A DNA stretch of 5,350 nt from positions 1-5,350 of the forward strand of contig CAMZKQ010000137.1 of the NCBI GenBank assembly GCA_947311265.1, given 5' to 3'. Every line of letters begins with the position of its first letter. Within the stretch, counting starts at the first letter, position 1. Shown one piece after another: positions 1 through 5,350 of the stretch. The notes below the pieces were generated by a model that was given only the letters and a program-made list of their open reading frames with translations, did no database searches and was not told the origin of the DNA. The position numbers and the translations under genes were made by a program. Source of the DNA: an uncultured Chlorobiota bacterium. GTDB lineage: Bacteria; Bacteroidota; Bacteroidia; Bacteroidales; JAADGE01.

Positions 1-1527
1 TATATCCTAAAAAAACAGAATAAAAACGAACAAGCGGTTAAACAGTATGAAAAAGCTCTAAAAAAAGTGAAAGGCAACAGGAATGCAAATTTTGGTTTAG
101 CCGCAGCTTTTATGCAGCGTAGAGAATACGATTATGCCGAAAAAACATACCTAAAAGCCCGGATTTATACCGGCAACCCATACCACAACGAATTGGCCAA
201 CCTGTACGCCGTACAACGCAAGCACGATAAAATGATTATTGAATTTTTGCAAATGTTGGGCGAAAACAGAAAGAACTTAGAGCCTGTACAAGGGCGGCTA
301 CAATATTATATTGTTCATGATGATACGCAACGCAGTTTTTCTACAATTTTACGGAAAAATTTGCTTAGCGAAATCCAGAAAAAAAATAATAATGTTATTT
401 ATAATGAAATGCTTATTTGGCTCTACATTCAGCAAAAAGATTTTTCGGGTGCGTTAATCCAAGCCAAAGCGATTGATAAAAGAAGGCGAGAATCGGGCAA
501 ACGCATTTTCGATATTGCCCAAACAGCACAGTCCAACGGAGACTACAAAATTGCAGCCGATGCTTTTCGGTATGTAACTAGCAAAGGAAAAACAAGACCA
601 TATTATTACAAATCTAAATTTGGCTTACTGGGCGTTCTGTATGAAAATGTTACAAATGGCACACTAACTTCGGAAGAAGACATTGCCAGCTTGGAAACCG
701 ACTACTTAAATACGATAAAAGAATTTGGTATTAATACCCAAACCGTTTCAGTTATTCAAGATTTGGCACACCTGCAAGCCTTTTATTTAGACAAGCAAGA
801 AGATGCCATACAGCTTTTAAAAGAAGCCATCGAAGTAAGAGGCGTATCCTCCAAATTAGTGGCCGAATGCAAGATAGAACTCGGCGATATTCAACTCCTT
901 CAAGGAGATATTTGGACGGCAGCTTTAACCTACGGGCAGGCCGAAAAAGCCAATAAAGAAAACAGTACGGGCGACAAAGCCCGCCTGCGAAAAGCAAAAC
1001 TCGCCTTTTATGCAGGCGACTTTGTCTGGGCAAAAGCCCAGCTCGATGCACTTAAAGCCAGCACTTCAAAATTAATCTCTAACGATGCACTTAAACTCGC
1101 CATGCTTATACAAGATAATATTGCAGAAGACAGCATTCAAGCTGCCCTGCGAATGTATGCTCGGGCAGATTTACTTATCTTCCAAAATAAACCTAACGAA
1201 GCACTTGCTTGCATAGATTCGCTTATGGAAATTCATAAAAATCATGTTGTAAACGATGAAGCTCTCATGCTAAAAAGTGATATTTACAGGCAATTGGGGC
1301 AGCAAGACAAGGCACTAGAAACACTAAAAATTGTGGTGGAACGATATGGTTATGATATTTTTGCTGATGAAGCCATTTATCAAATTGCCCGCATTTACGA
1401 CATTCAGAAAAACGATGAAAAACAAGCCGCAGAATATTATAAAAAACTAATGCTGGAACACCCCGACAGCATATATACTACCGAAGCCAGAAAACGATTT
1501 CGACAAATTAGAGACAAAACACAATAA
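1..1527 (+). CDS. Large TPR-repeat protein, 5' end outside window
   Basis: The reading frame is open from the first base of the window, and the codons before the GTG at 67 already encode TPR-like sequence (residues 11-20 read QAVKQYEKAL). I therefore treat this as the last 508 residues of a longer protein and not as a gene starting at 67. Helix pairs of TPR type can be seen around visible residues 28-57, 61-90, 168-193, 249-278, 287-318, 384-412, 417-447 and 455-487. The last ones are clearest, for example DKALETLKIVVERY and AAEYYKKLMLEHP. The stretch at residues 339-364 (GDFVWAKAQLDALKAS, then KLISNDAL) matches from memory a signature of a conserved Bacteroidota TPR protein of roughly 600 residues, so about 100 N-terminal residues may be missing. 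TPR arrays bind other proteins; the partner and cellular role are unknown. Its N-terminus is unseen, so secretion cannot be judged. The VWA gene follows 77 bp later on the same strand. Confidence 0.9.
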   Translation, partial: YILKKQNKNEQAVKQYEKALKKVKGNRNANFGLAAAFMQRREYDYAEKTYLKARIYTGNPYHNELANLYAVQRKHDKMIIEFLQMLGENRKNLEPVQGRLQYYIVHDDTQRSFSTILRKNLLSEIQKKNNNVIYNEMLIWLYIQQKDFSGALIQAKAIDKRRRESGKRIFDIAQTAQSNGDYKIAADAFRYVTSKGKTRPYYYKSKFGLLGVLYENVTNGTLTSEEDIASLETDYLNTIKEFGINTQTVSVIQDLAHLQAFYLDKQEDAIQLLKEAIEVRGVSSKLVAECKIELGDIQLLQGDIWTAALTYGQAEKANKENSTGDKARLRKAKLAFYAGDFVWAKAQLDALKASTSKLISNDALKLAMLIQDNIAEDSIQAALRMYARADLLIFQNKPNEALACIDSLMEIHKNHVVNDEALMLKSDIYRQLGQQDKALETLKIVVERYGYDIFADEAIYQIARIYDIQKNDEKQAAEYYKKLMLEHPDSIYTTEARKRFRQIRDKTQ

Positions 1528-1604
1528 ATATATCCTTTTATTTAAAGCATCAGCAATAGAATTATTAATACACTTTACAGTTTTACGCTTTACAATACCC
1601 CCAC

Positions 1605-2981
1605 ATGATAAAAAAAATAACAGTTCTATTATTACTCCTTATATTTGTCAGTATCTCCCTAGAAACAGTCGCTCAGCGAGGGCCTGCGGTAAAAACACGC
1701 ATCTTATTTATTTTCGATATGTCCAATAGCATGAATGCCAATTGGCAAGGCACAAAAAAAATAACGACCGCAAAAAAAATGCTAACTCGGCTAGTGGATA
1801 GCCTAAAAAATGTACCCAATGTAGAAATGGCACTAAGAATGTATGGACACCAAAGCCCCGTTCCGCCGCAAGACTGCAGCGATACTCGCTTGGAAGTACC
1901 CTTTGCAAAAAATAACGCTGCGGCAATTATTAGGAAGCTAAAAGTAACGTCCCCAAAAGGCACAACGCCAATTGCACGCTCGCTAGAAGAATCTGCTGCG
2001 GATTTCCCCTATTGCAACAGTTGTAAAAATATTGTGATTCTTATTACCGACGGTATCGAGGCTTGCGATGGCGACCCCTGTGCGATAGCTCTGGCTTTGC
2101 TTAGCAAAGGCATTTCGCTAAAACCTTTCGTTATCGGGATAGGTTTAAATTTAGATGCCATGGACGCATTCAAATGTATGGGCCCTGTTTACAATGCGAG
2201 TAACGAGAGGCAACTCAGAACAATTATGCAAAAAGTAATTACAAAATCAACACACGGCACAACCACCCAAATCAACCTACTAAATACAGCCAAACAACCC
2301 AAAGAAACCAATGTAAATATCACTATCTACGACCAGAAAAAAAACATCTATATCAAAAATTTTATTCACACACTTAACGAAAGAGGTCTCCCAGATACCT
2401 TAAGTCTATCCACCGATTTAACCTACCGAATTACTGTTCATACCATTCCGCCAGTTACGGTTTCCAATATAAAACTGATTGACGGGCGGCACAATATAAT
2501 CAAAGCCAACACCCCGCAAGGCTCACTCAAGATTATACAAAACCGTGGGGGGCAAGAGCTAAATGGAGTAAAATATATTGTTCGCCGAGCAGGAAAAATG
2601 AAAACATTGCACGTACAAGAAATAAACTCGACACAAAAATACCTTACTGGGAAATATGATATTGAAATATTAACCTTGCCAAGAATTTACAAAAAAGGAG
2701 TTACAATTTCGCAAAGTAAAACCACCACTTTAAAGGTAGCACAACCCGGCATGACCAACCTTAAAATTTTCACCAAAGGCTATGGTGGGATTTACGAAAA
2801 GAAAAATGGAAAAGTAATCCACACTTATACTTTTGGCAACAAGCTCAATGAAAGTGTACAGTTACAGCCCGGAAAATACATTGCAGTTTACCGACCAGCC
2901 AAACAAACTTCGGTACAGTTTTCTAAAGAAATTCACTTTAAAATAGAGTCCGGACGCTCTACCAATGTCTATTTTAAGTAA
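1605..2981 (+). CDS. Secreted VWA-domain protein with beta-rich C-terminal units
   Basis: A 458-residue protein. It has a signal peptide: MIKK, a hydrophobic core at about residues 6-19, and likely cleavage after A23 (TVA|QRG). There is no lipobox cysteine, so it is predicted to be periplasmic or secreted and soluble. The VWA domain spans about residues 30-215. Its MIDAS metal site appears complete: D38-M-S40-N-S42, T121 in KGTTP, and D149 in LITDG. The motifs YGHQ, CSDT, GTTPIARSL and DGIEACDGDPC resemble the bacterial VWA group often labelled 'Ca-activated chloride channel homolog', a name that should not be taken as function. Such domains bind protein ligands through a divalent metal. Residues 220-458 look like about three beta-rich units of some 80 residues (see separate entry). 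Cysteines are C91, C137, C140, C154, C159 and C191. The ATG at 1605 is chosen because it directly precedes the signal peptide. There is no Shine-Dalgarno sequence. The ligand and process are unknown. Confidence 0.88.
   Translation: MIKKITVLLLLLIFVSISLETVAQRGPAVKTRILFIFDMSNSMNANWQGTKKITTAKKMLTRLVDSLKNVPNVEMALRMYGHQSPVPPQDCSDTRLEVPFAKNNAAAIIRKLKVTSPKGTTPIARSLEESAADFPYCNSCKNIVILITDGIEACDGDPCAIALALLSKGISLKPFVIGIGLNLDAMDAFKCMGPVYNASNERQLRTIMQKVITKSTHGTTTQINLLNTAKQPKETNVNITIYDQKKNIYIKNFIHTLNERGLPDTLSLSTDLTYRITVHTIPPVTVSNIKLIDGRHNIIKANTPQGSLKIIQNRGGQELNGVKYIVRRAGKMKTLHVQEINSTQKYLTGKYDIEILTLPRIYKKGVTISQSKTTTLKVAQPGMTNLKIFTKGYGGIYEKKNGKVIHTYTFGNKLNESVQLQPGKYIAVYRPAKQTSVQFSKEIHFKIESGRSTNVYFK
2262..2978 (+). 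repeat. Three beta-rich units in the VWA protein tail
   Basis: These are protein-level units within the VWA gene. Unit 1 covers residues about 220-303, unit 2 about 304-380 and unit 3 about 381-458. Units 2 and 3 share a layout. Each opens with a proline-led strand (PQGSLKIIQ and PGMTNLKIF), continues with a glycine-bearing turn and a strand (VKYIVRRAG and GKVIHTYTF), then a GKYDIEIL or GKYIAVYR strand, and closes with a strand after a small polar turn (SKTTTLKVAQ and RSTNVYFK). Unit 1 is more diverged but also ends in alternating hydrophobic strands (YRITVHTI, then HNIIKAN). The pattern suggests carboxypeptidase-regulatory-like or Ig-like sandwiches that arose by duplication. The boundaries are by eye, and DNA-level identity between units is low. 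Confidence 0.5.
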
Positions 2982-3051
2982 GATTTCTTGCACTAATTAA
3001 AAAATGAACCTCCCCCCTAAAACTTTATTAGTTTCAGATTAGAGTATAAAA

Positions 3052-3072
3052 ACTTTTGTATTACTTTTGTAT
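3052..3072 (+). repeat. Tandem 10-bp direct repeat upstream of ribE
   Basis: ACTTTTGTAT occurs exactly at 3052-3061 and again at 3063-3072, separated by one T, giving a period of 11 bp, about one helical turn. It lies 31-51 bp upstream of the ribE start codon and overlaps the putative promoter box. The two copies could be a protein-binding pair or a duplicated promoter box; chance in AT-rich DNA is also possible. Confidence 0.6.
3062..3069 (+). promoter_or_regulatory. Putative Bacteroidota -7 promoter box for ribE
   Basis: TACTTTTG matches the Bacteroidota primary sigma factor -7 consensus TAnnTTTG at every fixed position. It ends 33 bp before the ribE ATG, which would give a short A-rich leader of roughly 25 nt. 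An imperfect second copy (AACTTTTG, 3051-3058) lies 11 bp upstream. I see no clear TTTG -33 element at the expected distance, so the call rests on the -7 box and on its place in the only sizeable gap before ribE. Confidence 0.45.
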
Positions 3073-3102
3073 AAAAATTAAATCTCATTAAAATTACAAA
3101 AT

Positions 3103-3705
3103 ATGTTTTCAGGAATTGTTGAAGAAACCGGAATTGTTACCAAAATCCGTAAAGAAAAAGAAAATGTACACTTTACACTTAGCTGCTCTTTTACCGATGC
3201 GTTAAAAATCGACCAAAGCGTTTCGCACAATGGCGTTTGCCTTACTGTTGTTGCCCTAAAAGACAACACATACACAGTTACAGCAGTACAGGAAACTTTA
3301 ATAAAATCAAACCTAGGGCTACTAAAAGTAAACGACAAAGTAAATCTGGAACGCAGCATGAAACCAGACAGCTTGCTCGATGGGCATATCGTACAAGGGC
3401 ATGTGGACCAAACGGCAACTTGCACTAAAGTTGAAGAAGCCGACGGCAGCTGGTACTACACTTTTGAGTACGAACCTGGCGAAAATGTAACGGTTGAAAA
3501 AGGCTCTGTTTCGGTAAATGGCGTTAGCCTCACTGTTGTAAACTCAAAAGATACCAGCTTTCAGGTGGCAATTATCCCATTTACTTATGACCTTACAAAT
3601 TTCCACACCTTTAAAAAAGGGTCGGTGGTAAATATTGAATTTGATATTATCGGAAAATACATCACAAAAATTGTAAAACAACAGCTCGCTTCGCAAGAAA
3701 AATAA
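3103..3705 (+). CDS. ribE: Riboflavin synthase, alpha subunit
   Basis: It catalyses the final step of riboflavin synthesis: two 6,7-dimethyl-8-ribityllumazine molecules dismutate to riboflavin plus the pyrimidine precursor (EC 2.5.1.9, cytosolic homotrimer in the family). The 200 residues are normal length. The N-terminus MFSGIVEETG is the canonical start of the family and fixes the ATG at 3103. Two lumazine-binding domains are visible. The first, about residues 1-87, contains SVSHNGVCLTV with S41 and C46, which align with E. coli Ser41 and Cys48. The second, about 98-186, contains KGSVSVNGVSLTVV. Between them, LLDGHIVQGHVD carries H95 and H100, which correspond to E. coli His97 and His102. 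No FMN riboswitch fits in the 121-bp upstream gap. The other rib genes are not in the window, so ribE stands apart from them here. It is followed after 36 bp by trpG, probably in the same transcript. Confidence 0.97.
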   Translation: MFSGIVEETGIVTKIRKEKENVHFTLSCSFTDALKIDQSVSHNGVCLTVVALKDNTYTVTAVQETLIKSNLGLLKVNDKVNLERSMKPDSLLDGHIVQGHVDQTATCTKVEEADGSWYYTFEYEPGENVTVEKGSVSVNGVSLTVVNSKDTSFQVAIIPFTYDLTNFHTFKKGSVVNIEFDIIGKYITKIVKQQLASQEK

Positions 3706-3741
3706 AACGGCTCACCTTATCTATAAAAACATAGCTTGCCC

Positions 3742-4311
3742 ATGAAAATTTTAATATTTGATAACTACGACTCTTTTACCTACAATTTGGTACACTACGT
3801 CGAAAGCCTTACCGATGCCAAAGTTGATGTTTTTAGGAACGATAAAATTGCACTCAAAGAGATAGAAAAATACGATAAAATACTCCTCTCGCCAGGGCCC
3901 GGTTTGCCCGCAGAATCTGGTATTTTAACCGATTTGATAAAGCAGTTTGCTCCCACAAAAAGTATTTTTGGAGTTTGCCTAGGCATGCAGGCTATTGCCG
4001 AAGTGTATGGTGGTAAGTTGTTCAATTTGAGCGAAGTACACCATGGGGTAGCTTCGGAAGTAACAGTAACCGATAGCAAAGAATACCTTTACCAAGGTAT
4101 TTCGGATAAATTTCAGGCAGGGCGTTACCACTCTTGGATGGCCGAAAAAGCAAGCCTACCCAACTGCCTAAAAATAACTTCGGAAGACGACCAAGGGCGA
4201 ATTATGTCGCTACGGCACAGGGAGTACGATTTGCGAGCAGTACAGTTTCACCCAGAATCTGTGCTTACCCCAGAGGGTAAGAAAATGATACAAAACTGGC
4301 TAGAAAATTAG
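3742..4311 (+). CDS. trpG: Anthranilate/aminodeoxychorismate synthase glutamine amidotransferase
   Basis: This is a class I glutamine amidotransferase subunit that hydrolyses glutamine and passes ammonia to a chorismate-binding partner: TrpE to make anthranilate (tryptophan) or PabB to make aminodeoxychorismate (folate). The ATG at 3742 gives 189 residues starting MKILIFDNYDSFTYNLVHY, the standard family start; an in-frame TTG at 3736 would only add two residues. The catalytic triad is C79 (GVCLGMQ), H170 and E172 (VQFHPES). PGPG at 51-54, HHGV at 100-103 and RYHSW at 128-132 are also family features. The residue after CLG is Met, where His or Gln is more usual. The overall sequence recalls Bacteroidota TrpG, but no trpE, trpD or pabB is adjacent, so TrpG versus PabA, or a shared subunit, is unresolved. 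The stop codon overlaps that of the convergent AhpD-like gene. Confidence 0.93.
   Translation: MKILIFDNYDSFTYNLVHYVESLTDAKVDVFRNDKIALKEIEKYDKILLSPGPGLPAESGILTDLIKQFAPTKSIFGVCLGMQAIAEVYGGKLFNLSEVHHGVASEVTVTDSKEYLYQGISDKFQAGRYHSWMAEKASLPNCLKITSEDDQGRIMSLRHREYDLRAVQFHPESVLTPEGKKMIQNWLEN
4308..4311. other. Overlapping stop codons of convergent genes (TTAG)
   Basis: The trpG stop TAG occupies 4309-4311 on the plus strand and the AhpD-like stop TAA is the complement of 4308-4310. The two coding regions thus overlap tail to tail by 4 bp. There is no intergenic space for an intrinsic terminator, and I see no GC-rich hairpin with a T-run close by on either side. Confidence 0.9.
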
Positions 4312-4868
4312 TAATTATAGCCTCTTGCGTTATCCTCCTCCAGCTCAACACCCAGCGAAAGCACCACCCTATTTACAAAATTAAAATAAGCGGTAACAAG
4401 TACTGTGTCGAGTATTGCACTATCCGAAAACCCTAAGGTTTTTAGATGTTTTGTAAAGTCATTATTTTCATGACTTTCGGGGTGTAGCGTTAGCTCTTGG
4501 GCAAATTGGCAAAGGGCAATTTCTTTGTCAGATAGGATTTCTTTAAACTCAAAACGGCGAAGTTGCTTAACCTTATTTTCATCTTTCCAGTAATTATTTA
4601 GGGCTTCGCCATGATGTGTTTGGCAATACAAACAACCATTTGCTACGGAAACCACCGTGGCAATCATTTCCCTGTTGGCTCTAGAAAGCTCCGATTTTTT
4701 AAACATAATTTCCATGTACAACTCCATGTGTGCCACAATGCTTTTTGGGCGGAGGCTTTGTATCTTATGCACATCAGCAAGTTGCCCTCTTGTTTTTACG
4801 ATATTATTATAAATATCAAGCAGTTCGCCTTGTGCTTGGTTATGCTGAATTACTTTTATTCTGGACAT
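4308..4868 (-). CDS. AhpD-like peroxidase-related protein (CMD family)
   Basis: A 186-residue cytosolic protein of the carboxymuconolactone decarboxylase/AhpD fold, most like the group named 'uncharacterized peroxidase-related enzyme'. The active-site layout E67-x11-C79-x2-C82-x3-H86 (REMIATVVSVANGCLYCQTHH) has the same spacing as the Glu-Cys-Cys-His set of M. tuberculosis AhpD, so a thiol-dependent peroxidase or disulfide-reductase activity is plausible. The substrate is unknown. The helical N-terminal part (LLDIYNNIVKTRGQ) and the tail with FNFVNRVVLSLGVE are typical of the group. The ATG (complement of 4866-4868) lies 4 nt after the stop of the DUF4833 gene, which points to one transcript and possible translational coupling. 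No Shine-Dalgarno sequence is seen. The 3' end overlaps the stop of trpG on the other strand by 4 nt. Confidence 0.92.
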   Translation of the reverse strand: MSRIKVIQHNQAQGELLDIYNNIVKTRGQLADVHKIQSLRPKSIVAHMELYMEIMFKKSELSRANREMIATVVSVANGCLYCQTHHGEALNNYWKDENKVKQLRRFEFKEILSDKEIALCQFAQELTLHPESHENNDFTKHLKTLGFSDSAILDTVLVTAYFNFVNRVVLSLGVELEEDNARGYNY

Positions 4869-4872
4869 AGGG

Positions 4873-5350
4873 TTAAGGAATTATGGTTTCTATAAGGGCT
4901 TTATTTGTTATTGGTTGCGTTTTGTGTAATTCTACTTTTGTAATTTCGGGTATCCAAAATGTGCCACCGTCAATTTGTATAAACACACGGTTGAGGATTG
5001 CAAAATCATTGTCCTTTTTTATAAAAACTTTAAAATTGCCATTTTTATCTTTTTTCAAAATTAAATCCCTTTTACTGTAAGCGGCAAACTGAAATCGGGC
5101 AGCATTATCTGTAACTTTTACAACTTCTATACCGTAAGAATAATTTTCTTGTATCCACGTAAGTGGCTCTTTTATACCATTATTTGTATAGCGTGTCCAA
5201 AGCACTTTTATTGGCTGTTCTTTATCTAGCCTTCCGCTAGGTGTGGTGTTTATGTAGTAACAAATTTCATCGGCATCTAAGCTACGTTGGATTTTAAAAA
5301 GCAAGTCCGAATTATTTTGCCCCATTGCTATATTACTAAATATCAATACA
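4873..5350 (-). CDS. DUF4833 protein with signal peptide, 5' end outside window
   Basis: The minus-strand frame stays open to the right edge. The TTG near 5346 is not taken as the start, because the visible N-terminus (VLIFSNIAMGQNNSD) looks like the end of a signal peptide, with probable cleavage at about AMG|QNN. Only the first residues of that peptide appear to be missing. The 158 visible residues match from memory the DUF4833 family: LFKIQRSLDADEICYYIN at the start, then PIKVLWTRYTNNG (47-59), TWIQENYSYGI (64-74), FQFAAYSKRDL (86-96) and RVFIQIDGGTFWIP (121-134). It is therefore expected to be a small exported, beta-rich protein. No catalytic residues are recognisable and I know of no assigned function for the family. 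It lies directly upstream of the AhpD-like gene and is almost certainly co-transcribed with it. Confidence 0.85.
   Translation of the reverse strand, partial: VLIFSNIAMGQNNSDLLFKIQRSLDADEICYYINTTPSGRLDKEQPIKVLWTRYTNNGIKEPLTWIQENYSYGIEVVKVTDNAARFQFAAYSKRDLILKKDKNGNFKVFIKKDNDFAILNRVFIQIDGGTFWIPEITKVELHKTQPITNKALIETIIP

Noticed and set aside
67..69. GTG as the start codon of the TPR gene
   Set aside because: The frame is open upstream to base 1 and the upstream codons encode TPR-like sequence, so the true start is outside the window.
752..1051. Minus-strand open frame of 99 codons inside the TPR gene
   Set aside because: It is rich in Arg, Leu and Cys with no recognisable family and lies wholly opposite a well-supported coding region; it is a shadow frame.
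1523..1542. AATAAA...TTTATT inverted repeat after the TPR gene as a terminator
   Set aside because: The stem is only six A/T pairs with no GC content, so it would be too weak for an intrinsic terminator.
1..2981. Bat (aerotolerance) operon
   Set aside because: BatA/BatB are membrane-anchored VWA proteins of a different type and no MoxR ATPase or other Bat protein is present; this VWA has a cleavable signal peptide and a beta-rich tail.
3004..3042. 12-codon open frame before ribE as a leader peptide
   Set aside because: It lies upstream of the likely promoter box, has no codon pattern suggesting attenuation, and is short enough to be chance.
2982..3102. FMN riboswitch upstream of ribE
   Set aside because: The gap is too short and AT-rich, and it lacks the conserved GC-rich helices of the RFN element.
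3078..3425. Minus-strand open frame of 115 codons opposite ribE
   Set aside because: It is a shadow of ribE with Ser/Thr/Phe-rich low-information sequence and no family match.
5344..5346. TTG as the start of the DUF4833 gene
   Set aside because: It would leave a truncated signal peptide; the frame remains open to the window edge, so the start most likely lies beyond it.

Overview
The window reads as an ordinary chromosomal segment of a member of the Bacteroidota. It is AT-rich. The start codons lack Shine-Dalgarno sequences; at least ribE has an A-rich leader instead. There is an exact match to the Bacteroidota -7 promoter box (TAnnTTTG) upstream of ribE. Several proteins belong to families typical of, or most familiar from, this phylum: a long TPR protein with a GDFxWAKAQLDxLKASTSKLI-type signature, a DUF4833 protein, and a Bacteroidota-style TrpG. 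No mobile element, CRISPR array, tRNA, rRNA or recognisable riboswitch is visible.

Plus strand, 1-4311: (a) the 3' part of a large TPR scaffold protein, running in from the left edge; (b) 77 bp later, a secreted von Willebrand factor A (VWA) protein with an intact MIDAS metal site and a tail of about three beta-rich units; (c) after a 121-bp gap holding the only promoter-like sequence I can support, riboflavin synthase alpha (ribE); (d) 36 bp further on, a stand-alone class I glutamine amidotransferase of the TrpG/PabA type. The last two probably form a small cofactor/chorismate-metabolism transcription unit.

Minus strand, 5350-4308: a DUF4833 protein whose signal peptide is cut by the right edge is followed after only 4 nt by an AhpD-like (carboxymuconolactone decarboxylase family) peroxidase-related protein. 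These two are almost certainly co-transcribed. The second one converges on trpG so tightly that the two stop codons overlap in a TTAG tetranucleotide, leaving no room for a terminator between the genes.

I did not find a convincing new biological system. The points most worth a second look are the VWA protein (an extra CxxC pair in a family with otherwise recognisable cysteines, plus a tandem beta-unit tail), the DUF4833/AhpD-like gene pair, the overlapping convergent stops, and the tandem 10-bp repeat forming the putative ribE promoter.
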